Shown here one piece after another: positions 24,786 to 38,052 of a stretch of 64,000 nt of DNA. The stretch is taken from NCBI GenBank assembly GCA_033065855.1, contig JAVXUO010000737.1, forward strand, positions 310,001 through 374,000, read 5' to 3'. The stretch's first letter is position 1. Each line of letters opens with the position of its first letter. The DNA comes from Escallonia rubra. Taxonomy: Eukaryota; Streptophyta; Magnoliopsida; Escalloniales; Escalloniaceae. The position numbers and the translations under genes were made by a program. The notes beneath the pieces are model-generated. The model made no database searches. It saw nothing but the letters and a program-made list of their open reading frames with translations, and was not told the origin of the DNA.

Positions 24786-25413
24786 GATACGAGCTAGGCA
24801 TGGGCAAACGTTTTTCGAAGTCCACCCAGTCCATGGGAAATCCAGGCCGTCGAAATTTTATAAAATCACTTATATAAATTTTACATGTACAAAATATGTG
24901 ATTTTTATTCTTTCGTCTTTAAAATCTTCCCACCATATTCATTTTGAGACCTTTAAAAACTTCTTTTTTTCTCCCTAAGACTACGTAAAATCGTTTCGAA
25001 ATCCTTGTCTTTTTATTTTATTTTGTCCTTAAACTTTATTTTCATGCTTATACTTAAATCCATTTTGAGACTTTAGTATACTCTTCTTTATTATCGTGAC
25101 TAATTAATTAGTATATTTCAATGGTAAATGATATGCTTAAAAATTAAATAAATAAGAATTCATGACTAATTAGTAGACTTGGATAATAACTGATATGCGT
25201 TAAAATTAAGTACACAAAATATGAAACCATGGACAACCTGTGGACAGCTCATGTCCAGCTCATACCCACAAAAACTTCATGGGCTGGACATAGACAAATA
25301 TTATTCAGCCCGTAAATGGGTTGGGCTCGACATGAGCACGAGCTTTTAAGAGTAGGCTGGGTATGATCTAACCCTTGGGTCAGTCCAATCCGCTCAAGTT
25401 GCAGCCCTTGTTG
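24786..25413. repeat. Dispersed repeat, copy A
   Basis: Starts around GGCATGGGCAAACG and ends around CAAGTTGCAGCCC. It is collinear with 38053-38693 in the same orientation; shared blocks include AAATATTATTC followed by GTAAATGGG, and GCCC/GTTGCA-type ends. No coding capacity. The composition resembles the poorly classified GGGCATGGG/GGGTTGCAAC MITE-like repeats of plants. Confidence 0.65.
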
Positions 25414-26106
25414 GAACCCTATAATACATAACTCGTGCAAATAAATAGTGTCATGAGTTATTGCGGCAAGCAAGATTAGAGTTGACCGCCAATTGTCGTT
25501 AATAAATACTCGTTATTTGTTTAGAACATCTTGATCTTGACTTGGAGATAACTAAATTTTGTTCTTCGTGATAATTATGTCAGTTTCAAGTTATTACTGT
25601 TGGTATCATTTAAAATTTGACACTTCCACAGAGTCGCAGAAAATGATAACAACGCACTACTTTTCAGATTTATCAAATTTTATAGACTCTATATTGACAT
25701 TCTTCAATGTTTGTTAGGGACATTTTTTTAATTTAGCAAAGAGAATATCGTGCAAGTGATGATAAACATTATAAATTCCTTTTTTGCCAAAAACATTTTC
25801 TTCATTACCTTATACACTTTTCCGTTACTAATTCAAAGGCGCTCCTCTAAGGGGGGAACAAAATATACCGTTAGATAATTAAAATTCGACTTCAGCACTA
25901 GGTGAAACTCGTGAAACATGCCTTGCTTCTTTGCGATCGCCTAGGTGGCCACGCATCTGAGGCGGTACATCGAGCGGCTTATCCAAATGACTAAGATTTC
26001 ATAAGGAAAAAAAAAAAAAAGAGTCTAAACTATTTCACACCCATCTTTACTAACATCCATTTTTGTCACTAAAGTGAAAAATAATGTCAATGATGCATCT
26101 TTAAAT
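25414..26106. other. Intergenic region, no gene recognised
   Basis: AT-rich sequence between the dispersed repeat and the SINE. An A-run at 26008-26021 follows a GC-richer stretch (25930-26000) that might be another short retroposon, but no tRNA-like boxes are clear. Confidence 0.4.
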
Positions 26107-26118
26107 GGTAAAACGTAA

Positions 26119-26239
26119 CCCCAAGAGGTGGTGTAAGTGACAAGGGACTCGAGGAATGACCTCGAGATCTCGGGTTTGATTCTCCATATCGACGGGTCAT
26201 ATTGAATTGCAGTTCTAAACATTCTAAAAAAAAAAAATT
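26119..26239 (+). mobile_element. tRNA-derived SINE
   Basis: The head contains a pol III A-box-like GGTGTAAGTGACAAGGG (26129-26145) and a B-box-like GGGTTTGATTCT (26172-26183) at tRNA-like spacing. A 12-base A-run ends the body. Flanking direct repeats GGTAAAACGTAA (26107-26118) and GGTAAAAACGTGTAA (26240-26254) look like a slightly decayed target duplication. Confidence 0.72.
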
Positions 26240-26254
26240 GGTAAAAACGTGTAA

Positions 26255-27399
26255 ACCTAATTTACCACGTAAATAAGGATGTTCATTTAACTTCACAAAA
26301 AAAACAAATGCTTCCAGTTGCCCACATTTAAAAACTCAATTGAATTCTCTTTAAGGGGCTTTACAAATGTAACACGTGGGAGCTGCATTCACTGAATTCG
26401 GCCTGATTGAGTCCCTTTCCTTCTTGTCTTTTCTATAACCTTTTACTGTACGTGATTTGATCACAATAATATTAATTCTTTATAATTCCATCGGTCTCTA
26501 AACGGAAAAGTCTGTAATTAAAACTTAACATCCTACCAGTATTATAAACTAATTTCATTTTATTGTTTGGCATGTGTTTCTTCATGAATGTATACTTTCT
26601 CAACCTCATAAATACATATAATTTGATTATGTTAAGTCAGAACTTCTAAGAAAATTGCAACAGTCTTATAGAATAATGGGAACTAATAAAACAAAGCAGC
26701 GACAACCTTAATATATGCATATGTTGCATGCTTAGCTGTATACGAACGTTGTCGTGAACCATCGAGTATTTTCTCTGTTTAATGACTACACGGCCGTTTG
26801 AAAGCAGATATCATTCGACGAAACGAAAAAAGAGACAAAAGAACATAAGATGCAACAAAAGCCTCTCTTCCCATGCAAGTAACATAAGATCTCTTGCTAT
26901 GTTATTCCTTTTTGCTAAATCGAAGTGCAAAAGCGAAAGATAAACTTAAAGTCGTGACGATGAATAGAGAAGCGGATTTCAAATTCTGAAAAATGTGATA
27001 CATTGAACTCCAATAACTGAGGCGGGCAACATTGATGCCGGACTTTAGTCTTCGATCTACTTCAACTTTACAAAGAAATGAAACTTTACAAGGAAATGAA
27101 AAGAGATCATACAAGATAGACTAAGAATTGGACCGAGCCCGAAGGAAAAGCTCGGCCTTTTTCCTTTGACAAAAATAAAACTAAGGAACAAAATTTGTAA
27201 GTAATTTACAAAGAAAGGAGTGTCGTCCGGAAAGGGTCAGCTCAACTTGCTATCAAGTCTCTCAGCGGCCGTTCATGCGAATTTTTGAAGGCCGAACGTG
27301 AATGACTTGTCTTTGACCTGCTAAAAAAAAGCAGACATTCCGCGGCGAAGGAAAAAAAGAGTGGGGCAAAAATATGGGACAGGGGAGGTGGTGTTTGGT
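26255..27399. other. Intergenic and probable 3' UTR of the ERF1-type gene
   Basis: AT-rich with no gene recognised. The last few hundred bases probably include the 3' UTR of the ERF at 27400. Confidence 0.5.
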
Positions 27400-28068
27400 T
27401 CACCAAGTACTAGTGGCACTCTCTGATGAACTCAACAGTTCCTCCAAGTACTCAGCTCCCAAGTCCTCCAGTACCATCACATTGTCCGATTTCATTGCCT
27501 CTTTATTCACTTTATTCTTCCGAATCCCCGACTTTTTCCTCATAGAGTGTCTCTTCTTTAGCGCCACAACAGGGGAGCACCCTTCTTCGCAGCCATACTT
27601 CATCTCCCGAAGCGACTCCTGTACTCTTTCCACCGGGAAATTGAGCACTGCCAGTGACCCCCTCATCGAAAATGCAGCTTGATCGTACGCCAAAGCGGCC
27701 GCCTCGGCATCGTCGAACGTCCCGAGCCAAACCCGAATCCCGTTCCTCGTGGAATCCCTTATCTCGGCCGCGAACTTCCCCCACGGCCGTCTGCGTACAC
27801 CTCTGTAGGACTTTTCCTTCTTGGGTTCCGCTTTCTTGGTGGAGGTCACTTCCTCCTCCTTGGCTCCGTCGGAGGAATTCGCCTCCGACGCTTCTTTTGT
27901 CGCTTCCGCTAGGACTCCGAAGAGCACCATCTCCTCCGAGTCGTTAAAGTTGAAAGGGAGCGAATTATGCTCGAAAAGGAGCTCGTCCCACGAGAACGAT
28001 TGGGGCGAGCCGAACGAAGATTCAGGCGAGTAGCCCGAATTTGGGTAGTGAGTGAACGAAGAGTCCAT
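27400..28068 (-). CDS. ERF1: Ethylene-response factor, ERF1/ERF15-type (group IXc AP2/ERF)
   Basis: A nuclear transcription factor that binds GCC-box promoters in ethylene/jasmonate responses. The protein is 222 residues and intronless. A single AP2 domain spans about residues 88-145 ([42 protein letters not shown]). It has the Ala and Asp residues that mark the ERF rather than DREB class. The N-terminal block [15 protein letters not shown] followed by [14 protein letters not shown] is typical of ERF1/ORA59-type proteins. Near the C-terminus, [16 protein letters not shown] (residues 197-212) is an EDLL activation motif, preceded by a basic stretch. The promoter carries a TATA box, two G-boxes and TGACG motifs. 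It is one of three group IX genes in this window. The symbol indicates type, not proven orthology. Confidence 0.95.
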   Translation of the reverse strand: MDSSFTHYPNSGYSPESSFGSPQSFSWDELLFEHNSLPFNFNDSEEMVLFGVLAEATKEASEANSSDGAKEEEVTSTKKAEPKKEKSYRGVRRRPWGKFAAEIRDSTRNGIRVWLGTFDDAEAAALAYDQAAFSMRGSLAVLNFPVERVQESLREMKYGCEEGCSPVVALKKRHSMRKKSGIRKNKVNKEAMKSDNVMVLEDLGAEYLEELLSSSESATSTW

Positions 28069-28154
28069 GACTGAGTTTGTGTTGTGTTGTGCGAGATGGA
28101 GTCTGACCTTTTCTTTTTTGCGCTTTGTTGCTTGTTTTTGAACGCCGACCCGCT

Positions 28155-28162
28155 TATTTATA
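28155..28162 (-). promoter_or_regulatory. TATA box of the ERF1-type gene
   Basis: TATAAATA on the minus strand, 87 bp upstream of the ATG, implies a leader of about 60 nt. Confidence 0.75.
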
Positions 28163-28341
28163 CCCCGAGAAAATTGAGGCTTTATTATAAAATAATAATC
28201 GGTCGCTTCAATTTTAGGGAGAAGTTTTCTAGATTTATGGGCAGAGACAATGTCTTAGGATTTGCATAATACGAGTAGTAAAATAGGAGCAAGCAAGTTG
28301 GCGGGTCCCACTCGCAGAAGGGGTGTATGAATGAATTAAAG

Positions 28342-28437
28342 CACGTGAGTCAAAATGACGCAGGGCGGCGAGGTCCACATCAGCTTCCATCGCGAAACGT
28401 CATTCTGCAGACATCATGTGGGCTCCGCAGCCACGTG
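28342..28437. promoter_or_regulatory. G-box and TGACG motif cluster upstream of the ERF1-type gene
   Basis: CACGTG palindromes at 28342-28347 and 28432-28437, TGACG at 28356-28360 and its complement in ACGTCA at 28397-28402. These are binding motifs of bHLH/bZIP and TGA-type factors used in jasmonate, ABA and salicylate responses. The spacing is 180-280 bp upstream of the TATA box. Confidence 0.55.
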
Positions 28438-28539
28438 TCTCGCTCAGGTTGGGTCCTTGTCCTAATACCAAGGAGTGAAGGGAAACATCGAGCATGCACA
28501 AGTTGGCATGAAGCAGCGGTCGGAGTTAACTTCCGAACG

Positions 28540-29211
28540 TGACAAGTGGGGATAAGCCTCTGGTGTTCGTGTCCTCAACTTATTGGAGTGTAAATATTAA
28601 GGTGGACGGATCGTTTTTCGAAGTCGATGCGCAACCTCTTAAATAGTTACAATACAAATAGTATTACTTCAATAACGGGTGTTATCATGCATAATTGCGC
28701 ATAGTTTAAGAGAGCGAAAACTCTAAAGTTTAGACGTTGATAGAAAGAGATTTTTAATTTTTTAGCAGAGGGAGAGATAATTCTAAACTTATATCAACAA
28801 AAGCGATATTGTTTTTGTATAGTTAGTTGAATGCCTGTCAACAACTGAATGACCTTGCCTAGCCTTGATAGCACAATGGAAATATGGAATGGTCTTACTA
28901 CTGCCTCTGGCAGTGAAAACTTAGTCAAATGAAAATTTCCATGTTGTTTGATGGACCAAAGACAACTAAGCAGTGACCTCATAAAGCTACTGTTTTGGTT
29001 GGAAATGGTCCAGATTCAGGTCCTCTGGGTGACAAACTTCAAAGTGGATAGATAGCATAATGTTGAAAGTCCGTATTCCTCCCAATAAAGGGGATTTGCA
29101 ATAACTGAGATGGAGACATTTAATATCGTAAAATTTAATTTATGGCATTTAATTATTAACCACAAGGTACCATGGCGATGTTTGATGGGGTTCAAGAATT
29201 CGTTGGGGGAG
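28540..29211. other. Intergenic region, no gene recognised
   Basis: AT-rich sequence between the ERF1-type promoter and the Tourist-like MITE. No supportable feature. Confidence 0.45.
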
Positions 29212-29214
29212 TTA

Positions 29215-29529
29215 GGCGCCGTACGCTTATCATATTTGTTTTTTGTTTTCATTTTCTGTTTTCATTTTCACGATTTTCATATTCAGTTTGAAAACATGTT
29301 CCTGTACTTTTATCATTTTTACAAAAAAAAAAATTAACTATTTTTTCTTATATTGGGTTAAGTTTGAGTGAAAAACAGCTGAAAACACCTGGGTGTTTTC
29401 AGTTTTTTGTTACTATTTGAGTAATTTTATCCAAAACGAAAACAGAAAATGGTAAAAGTACGCAAAAAAAGAATATTTTTCATCATCATTGCTAAAAACA
29501 GAAAACGAATATGGTAAACGTACGGGACC
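29215..29529. mobile_element. Tourist-like (PIF/Harbinger) MITE
   Basis: Ends GGCGCCGTACGCTTATCATA and (complement of right) GGTCCCGTACGTTTACCATA. TTA lies on both sides (29212-29214 and 29530-29532), the TWA duplication of PIF/Harbinger elements. The arms are rich in GTTTTC/GAAAAC, with an internal palindrome GAAAACACCTGGGTGTTTTC. Confidence 0.82.
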
Positions 29530-29532
29530 TTA

Positions 29533-32500
29533 ATATCTCGTAAACATCACATTTTCTCTTCGTTTGTCGTCTGATTTACTTTTGAGGCCAGTCATAAGTT
29601 GTTAATGTCTTTGTTAACCCTTTGGTATGAAGTGTAAATGGACTTAGAAGAAGAGAAGGGTGTAAATTAAAGCTTTCTTTTGTTGCTAAAAGTTAATATT
29701 TTGACGTCAATGAAGTTTTTAGCAACAATTATAGGAGGTGTGAAAAAGTTAAGAGCGGAGATGACTACTTTCAATGTTAAGAGGTCGCTGGAAAAAGAGT
29801 CAAGAGCGGCATCTTTTATTTGATTTCATAACTAAAAAGATACGAGATATCAGTCGTTGAATAACAATGTTTTCACTTTGAGTGAAGCCTGAGCAGCTTA
29901 TTCATAGAGCATAGACGTAGTCCCAAATGATCATAATCATAGGACCGTTAAGAAAAAAATATATCTCCTTATGCGACGTACGCTAAATAGTGTCGCGTTT
30001 ATCATTCTGTTGCCAAAGAAAACAGTGACTGATATTAGCCCTGGTCACGTGATGGGAGGGAAGTCGCTATTTGCAGTTGCCCTCGTGGGATAATAAGGTG
30101 GTCTTCATCAACTATATTTTTCTTCACAAAATTCAGTCGTATGTGTATTGACCAAACAGAGGCCGTTAGGCATGCACGGTCTTGATTGTTACAGATTCAT
30201 GGTACATAGTCATTTTTCAACGCTTTCCCAAAAACGATATTATTCAGTCAAAAGCCAAAAAATAACAAAGATATTACAAAATTATAAAAACCAGAAGCAC
30301 AGCCCCCCATTGGCCCTTCCAAGAACTTTCTGATTCTGATTCTTATAATAATAAATTAATAATAATAATCTGGTGGGCCGCGGCGCCGCCGCCAGCAGAC
30401 AATTTAGCTTGTCTGCCGTGGTCTTAACAGACAATTGTGTCAACTTGAACTTCTTTTTGGCTGTGGCGTGGTGGGCAATTGCATTGCTCTTCCTTAAACA
30501 TTTTTGTGACATATATTTATGCAAGTAAAGAAATGTAATAATAATAGAAAAACTTTGTGTGTGCAATTCAACAAGTAGCAGGCTCCTAATGGTTTTATTG
30601 GAATACATTGAATCCAAAAGCACTTCAACTGTTAAAATCGGTCAAACTCGTGATTTAACGTTCGCTAAGTCGGCGTTTTTGACCCACCCAAATAAAGCCA
30701 GCGGACCCGTACGGCTTCTTGTTTCTAATCTAGGTGAGAAATAAATTATGAATATCTTATACGTTTTGGGTACGTTTGCGCGACGCACAAACTTACCAAA
30801 CTAAATAATGCATAATTGTGGGCAGAAACTGACTTTATTTTCCATTAAAGTACGCAGACATTGGATTCTTGCACGACAGCGATCTAGCCCTTCAAACGTG
30901 AAACACGCAGTTCCACCTGCCAAAGTATGAAGAAGAAAGGAGGGCAAGAGATATCAAAACTTCAAGGTATATAGACCTGAAAAGTTGGTATGATGAGCCG
31001 GAGATTTTAACTTTTAGAAACCGAAAAGAGAAATCGTATAGGCTTGATCTCGTGGTTAAGGAAGTTTATTTGCTCTCTACCCTGATTTAATGCACTAGAC
31101 CAACGGAGTGGTGCGACCTTATGATCTTTCCTAAACGAGACTTGATCTCGATTGACATTAACTGGCCCGAAAATACTCTTTATCGTCCAAACTAAAAATA
31201 AAATGAAACACGGCCAAAAGATGAATTAGCTTATCACTTAAAGCTTTTTGGATTCATTTATCCACCAACTAAACTTCAGTTGATTTGGGTGATGTAGTTC
31301 TGATGTCATTGAGAAATGGGGCCATTGTTGATGTTGAACACCTTGGTTATGGTGCATGAACCCGTCTTCTTCCTAATGTTGGAGAAGGCGTTTGGACTCA
31401 GCTCTTGACCACCTCTTTTTAAATTACACAAAAAAATTTGGCAAAGGTGGAACGTGACAGAATTAGCAGCTATATACTAATCTTTAATTTATTAAAGTGG
31501 ATTCATATGATAAATATTTCCTTGATTGCTCCTAGCCCTGTAGTAAGACCGTCCCATCATTTCTATGCACTAAACCCATAGACATGCCAAGCAGACTTCA
31601 CTCAGTAGTTAGGGTCAAGAGTATAACTTTAAAGTAGATATATCTAGGTTGGATTTAACATTAAGAAAGTAAGTTCATGCATCTTTGCATCATTACATCA
31701 CTACATATGTAATAATTATCTTTTGTTAATGATGGAAACTGCCAGTTTATGTTAATCTAAACACCCTTTTAGTATGATAAATATAGAGTTTTACAAACTT
31801 GGATCACTGACAAATCATCTCCTTCCAGCGTAATTGAGAAGAAACATTTTTTTTTTCCATCAAACGTAGCGCTTCCGTCGTCAAACGTAGCGCTTTAATA
31901 GCAGTTGTACGTAATTTCTACTTGGTTTTGCCGAACATACATTTGTCATTGGTCTTGAACTAGTTGTTACAACTTCCGCTTCCTCGTTTTTTATGATAAT
32001 TCCTGCTCCACCTCTTCCAGTTTTCGCCAGTAGAACAAGTGAAAGCCGGTGATTTAATAATGTTTATTTATGGAAAAAGAGAGAGAGGGAGAGAGAGAGA
32101 AATAAAGTTTGAGTTTTCATATCAAGTTTTAAGTTTTATTGTTGTTAAATGTCTCAAAAATATCGCTACTAGTGTTCTTCAATTATAAGTGAAGATCAAA
32201 CGGCTAAGATTGAAGCAAAAGTATCACTTCTATAACTGGTTGCTCATGATTTCACCAACTAGTTTTTTAGATGCATTGGAGAAGATATGTACTTCTGTTA
32301 ATTTTATACCAAATTATGTGGAACGCAATTTAGAAGAAAAAAAGCAAAAGGGGACTAATTAAGATGCATATTTTGAACTGATTAAATTTAACTTAAGAAC
32401 TTTGCTCCATATATTACTTAATCAGAACAGGATCATTGTGACGTGCGTCTGAAATCCAAAAATATTTAAGTTTCTTCAACGTTCAAACTTCAAAATGGAA

Positions 32501-32696
32501 GTCCATTATAGGAAAAGGGTTGAGGGGAAAGTTCTGAGAAGGACCATGAAATCAAGAGAAAACATATCTTAGACTTGCGCTGAACTCACATTTAGACTTG
32601 AACTGAGTGCACATTTTTTTAAATATCGTTCAGTTTACACGGATTAATAAGTGTTTTGGTACTAAAACCAGTGCTCAAGAATGTAGTAGTAGATCC
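29533..32696. other. Intergenic region, no gene recognised
   Basis: AT-rich. A GC-rich patch at 30370-30420 (GCCGCGGCGCCGCCGCC) lies next to a short GCAGACAA/TTGTCTGC hairpin. An AG-rich run sits near 32080-32100. No domain-bearing frame. Confidence 0.45.
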
Positions 32697-32705
32697 TTAA
32701 ATGAA

Positions 32706-33471
32706 GGGCAAATTACACTGGATACCTCCGAGATATGAGTTTATTACACTCAGCACATATGTGGTTGCCAAAATTACACTAACCTCCGACCTCTCTTACG
32801 GTTGGATGGTGTTAATTTTTTGGTTAAAATGATTCAATTGTCCTTGCAAGCAACAAATTTTCAAATGTTAACCCAAAGTTAACCCACCTCCTACCACGGG
32901 CTACGTACCTCTTATCTCCATCCTTCCACCACCACCAACCTCATTCCTCTCACCCACCTACCCTTCTTGGTCATCCATCACTAATCTCCACTAGCCATCA
33001 CTACCACCATCCTCCGCACACAAAACCCACCACATACCTACGCGTCACCCACCCTCCCCTTCCCGCCTCCGAATTATCACCACCACTACTGTTGAATTGC
33101 TGCCATGTGTATGTGTGGGTTGATGGGGTAGGGGTGGGGAACAGCGATGGTTTGGGGGTTGGGGGGGAGTGGAGGGATGAGGTGCGTGTCTTCGCAAGTG
33201 TGGGTTGATTGGTTAAGGGGTGGGGAGAGCCCAACTTATGCTGGAAGTCGAGGGGTGGAGGGAGGGGGTTGTTGACGATGGGGTGGAAGGCTCAATAATT
33301 GGGGCTTTACTGACGGGAGTATTTTGGAGTTTACACTAAATTTTTACAGTCTAATTCGACATTAACTAATGAAAGGAGTGTTTGTGACACACAGACACTA
33401 TTCTTAAGGGAGGTCGGTGGGTGCAAAGTGCAACAAACTCAAACTTACTACCTAACTAGTGTAATTTTCCC
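32706..33471. mobile_element. MULE-like non-autonomous element with C/G-rich core
   Basis: The left end GGGCAAATTACACTGG is mirrored by the right end, complement GGGAAAATTACACTAG, and similarity extends inward about 90 bp (ACCTCC and GTTTGTTGCACT blocks). The 9-bp flanks TTAAATGAA (32697-32705) and TTAAAAGAA (33472-33480) match at 8 of 9. The core (32880-33280) is CCACC/GGTGG-rich and noncoding. Confidence 0.82.
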
Positions 33472-33480
33472 TTAAAAGAA

Positions 33481-35807
33481 TGTCCGCAGGTTTCGCTAAC
33501 ACTAAAATAAATATTTTAGATGTTCTTACCAAAAAAGAGAGAACAATTACTCATTATAAACATTGCGGGCTAGACAAAATCAGATTTGTCTTTCTAACCA
33601 CGTCATATGTTGTGTCATTGTCATTAGCCTATAATAATTGAATTCATGCACACTCATCAAATGAGCCGACAATTATAGAAAATAACGATCTTTATAGGCT
33701 TCTTTTTGTTCTATTGAGAAAGCTTACTTTCCACCCTTTTTATTCGGAATTCATACTTTTACTGACATAATTCTGAAAAAAACTAAATTTTGGCACTATA
33801 ATGACTTCTTTTTGTGAAAAAAAAGGTGAGAAATCAATCGAACTGATATAACTCAAAATAAACTCTCAATAATAAGTGACACCTGATATTCCTAATCGAA
33901 CTTAGTCAACTACGAACCGAGTTTTAAGTTTATGTCGTTAGAACCTGTTTGTGATGGGTGAAGTTGTTTGACGTTCATTTAAAAGATGATCTTATTTATC
34001 CTCGACGGTGGTGACAACATTATGATAGCAGTGGTGTGATGGTGGTTGTGGTGATAGCAGTGGTGTGATGGCAAGAGCGTCTATAGCTATCTATTATGAT
34101 AATGGCGTTAATAATGGTGTCATGTCGTATGACAATGACAAACGTGGGACAATTATGGTGGGTGTAACGACCCAGTAGTTATGGTAATGTATAACGGTCT
34201 AATAGTCGTGGTAGTGATTGTAATAGTACTGGTGCAACGACATGTATGGCTGTAAAGGTGGTTTGGAGGTAGGGGCAATGAAGTCAATGCTGATGGATTT
34301 ATTGGTTGTAGAGATTCTGAAAATGGTAGGCAGGAAAAATAACTGCTTTTAGTTAATGTAAATACAAAATGTCCTGAAATCCGACAATTTTATCAGATTT
34401 TAGACTGATAAAAGAAATCCGATCAAAGCCCATTAAATTCACTTCCAATTTCATTTTTTAATGTTTCAAACAACCAAATTTGAGTATTTGAAATCATGTT
34501 CCATCGATTTCGTGATTCTAAACACACTTTAACTGCATATGTTTTTTGTCTGCACTGGGAGCGAAAAACAATACTTTATGTTGTGAGCTAACTCCAAAAA
34601 CCCGTCCAAGGGGAGCAAGAATTTCAAGAAACACATCAATTCTCGAGCCCCGCTATTATCCGCTATAGGGAGATAGTGCATCAAGTTGTTCGCAAGGGCC
34701 AACTTTCCGTAGCAAGAAATAATATATTCTGTTAACGAAGAGATATTTTACATAATGTGAATATTCCACCCAAAAGATTCTCTAGAAGAAATATGGGATT
34801 CTGCTTCTGGCGGGAAAAATCAGTCATTTACAACCACTCCACTGATGACTCATTGATTTGTCTGGTATATATATATATATATATATCGAAAGGCTCTTAG
34901 GCCGAATGATAATGTGTTTGAGCCTTAGACTCAAGCGGAAAAAGTCAGGGGAGACAAGTGACGGTCCAATTGCATGCTCTTACGGCATTACAAAAGGTAT
35001 GTGTTCAATTTTATGCGAGAGTTGGTAGATGGGCAGCAGGTTCGCAACCGTTTGCAAGTCCTTGAAGATATTTGGGTCCAAGTTTGCCCTCCTCAATATA
35101 TTGGGCTTTTCCCTGTAGATGGGCTCCGTTCTCATATGTTGGCCCATAAAGAGGAAAGCCTTCAGCCTGCATCTTGTTAAGCGGACCAGGAATATCCAGC
35201 TTCTACAGAAACACGCACCCATCTAGAGTTTCAATCTTTGGTGACCAAAAAATAAAAATAAAAAATAGAATTTGCTTTTTTGACGGACACAAAAAAAAAA
35301 AAGTTAAAGAATATATTTTGCTTTTTTGAATTGTCTTAGAGGAAAATAGAGTAGCTCATGTGACGGGTGAGCATAATCGGAGGGAGGTTTATCAGAGCAC
35401 TTGGTATTCAGTGCCCCCTCAGGAGAGATGTTGGTTTTCGGTATTTTCACATTTATAAAATCTCAATGATTGACCTAACAAAAATTTTGATTTAGAAAAC
35501 TAAACCTCAATTGGCCTTTTACAAACATGTGACTGTTGAACATTTGTCGTTTCAAGTTTGCGTAAAAACAAATAAGAAAGTACATGGATGAAAAATTTCA
35601 TCGGCAAAGTAGAAACGATAACAACATGAGCTTTACGTACTTTTAGAAAGTGATATGCTCACTCCAATTTTGACCCATTCCACTCTATTTTTTTTATTTA
35701 TGATAAGAGCAATGATATTTATAGTGCCATTACAAAAAATACCTTGACACAAGTTAGTCCGATTTTAGAGATAGAATATCAATCATCAAAAACTTTTTGG
35801 TGTGGAG
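33481..35807. other. Intergenic region, no gene recognised
   Basis: AT-rich with an (AT)n run near 34868-34887. A modest open stretch lies at 34974-35222 on both strands with no recognisable domain. The 33840-33950 segment resembles 16140-16210 (ATATAACTCAAA and ACCCGA/ACCTGA blocks), so it is probably another dispersed repeat. Confidence 0.45.
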
Positions 35808-35815
35808 TTGCGTAA

Positions 35816-36058
35816 GAACAAACTTTGGCTCCTATCCGAATTGTAGAAATCTTCATTCAACCCCATGTTTAGTGACAATTAATTGTCGCTAGATGTTTCA
35901 ATCAACCTTTCTTCTAACACTTTTAGCAACAATTATTAGTAACATTTTTTTAGCGTTATTAAATAAAAATTACTAGAAACGTTTAGAGATAATTGATTGT
36001 CGCTATATAAGGGGTAAGAAAAAATCTTCCAATCGGAGTAGCAGCCAAGTTTTTTCCG
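35816..36058. mobile_element. hAT-type MITE, intact sister copy of the element split at 59.4/63.8 kb
   Basis: The left end AACAAACTTTGGCTCCTATC mirrors the right end (complement AAAAAACTTGGCTGCTACTC). A perfect 8-bp duplication TTGCGTAA flanks it (35808-35815, 36059-36066). The inside has GACAATTAATTGTCGCT-type motifs. It is 243 bp and noncoding. Confidence 0.85.
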
Positions 36059-36066
36059 TTGCGTAA

Positions 36067-38052
36067 TTATGCCCGAAGATTCCTTGCTGATCACGTCATT
36101 CAGTGTATCATTTGTATCGTCGTAGCGCAAGAACATTTGAAGGTGAGGTTGACAAAAATTCAAAAGATCGCAGACAATCATCCATTTTGGTCTCAAGACA
36201 ATCATCCTATGTGACGTGGACCCAGCCTAAAGGATGAGACGAGAGTTGATACATTATATTATAATATATAGCGAATGTTGTAAATGGTCTAGCACACCAT
36301 TCAAGATTGTCTCCATGAATGGCTGACTTGAAGTCTAGCAGAAATCCATGGCATCTTATGTAATGTCTCATCTGTGGTTAGTTGGTGCATTCCCCCAGGC
36401 ATAGACTTCTTCTATTTGCCGAGTAAACAAAATAAAAAAATAGAGGAGACTTGTTCTAGCTGAACTAAGCAACTCGTGTTTGTGATGTGGTTCTTGGCTT
36501 TAGGTAAATTCTCCTGTTGGAGTATTTGAGTGGTGCACCACGAGTGGGAGCGAAAAATGTATCGCTCATGTATTTTAGCGTTCAAATGTGATTGTAAAAG
36601 TCGTTAAATACATGAATAATGGGCGTCATAAGAATTTGTCCAGCACAAAAGTGTCATTAAAGCCACAACAACACTCGGTTTCAGCAATAGATCAAGGTAA
36701 CTTCTTTGCCCACTGCTGTTTTACCTCGTCTCCCTTATCGCGGAATCCTATTATTATACGCTGATATATGAGTTGGACAAAAAGAGACATGATGGCCATA
36801 CAATATCATTTTATTCATGTTATTGTAATCATCATGCATGCTTTTTATTGTGGTTACGGTTCCAAATGAACCGAGTTCATGGATTGGCTCGTTAGGGTTC
36901 GTTTGTGTATGTTCATTTACGAAACAAAATCGAAAGCAAGAGCTCTTTTGATAATTGATCGTGCTCGATTTGACCTTGAATAGCACATGTAGTTTATTTA
37001 CTAAAGGGGACCAAACTAAATTTTATAGCCTGTATCTAAGTTTTTTTTTTCAGAAGAGAAAAGAGAGGAGAAGAAAGGGAAGCAACTCTTTTCTTCCTTT
37101 TTCTCTAATTTGTGAGTTTGTTTTAGGAGAGAAAAGAAGAGAAAATGAAGGAAAATTTGGGCTTATTTCTCTCAAAATCTTTCCTCTTAAAATTGAGAAG
37201 AAATAGAGAGAAAGAAGACTCTTATAAGTAACACTTTCATAATGCCATATTACCCTTGAGGTTATTTAGACTAAAATTTTAATGACTTTCAAGGTTTAGG
37301 ATTTCCTTAGGAAACTTACCATATCACTGACAAACGCATGATTGTTTTGGATGATAGAGTTGACTCATAACTGGTTATTTTACTTTTGGTTTGACACTAA
37401 TTAGATTTGGATGTCCTTGAAGACTAATTTGTTTTCCTGTTAGAATCATGTTTTTTTATTTTTTATTTTTAGGATCATAATTTTATAGTCTTTGTTGTTA
37501 TTAGAATGTGGTATAAAAGTATATATGTGATATGGTATCTTCTTTTTTGTTTTTTTTGCTGAATTCACAAACAAGAGAAATAAATGATTCTTTCTTTTAT
37601 CTCTTACACTCACAAGTAAGATAAAGAAAACTGTCTTCTCTTCACTTCACTTATCCTCCTTTCTTTTCTTTTATCTCCTTTCAAAACTCACATACAAGTT
37701 ATAAAGTTAGATTTAATGAATGAGTTGAGCTTGAATACAAACGAATCGAACTTGATCTCAAATTTAAATAGCTCGTTCAATGTTATCAGGCCGTCCATGA
37801 ATATGCTAGAGTCGTTTACGTAAGGTGTCATACCACTATATCTACTTTGTCCAAATTTACAATCTAGGGTTAGTGAGCAATTTGCATAAATTGTCGTTGA
37901 CTAACCAGCTTGAGCTCATCTCATTTAATTAGCTGACCGTGAATTATTGTAAATACAATGCATGTGGGTGCAAATTGGACTTGTAAGCTCGTATAAGCTC
38001 ATAGAAATATGAGCGTGGACTTAGTTTTATGGATAACATGAGCTCGTAAAAT
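36067..38052. other. Intergenic region, no gene recognised
   Basis: AT-rich, with purine-rich runs (37050-37215) that generate short open frames of no recognisable type. Confidence 0.45.

Noticed and set aside
27654..28033. Several plus-strand open frames
   Set aside because: Antisense shadows of the ERF1-type gene.
34974..35222. Open frames on both strands in a GC-richer stretch
   Set aside because: No domain, no splice sites and no start context that I can support.
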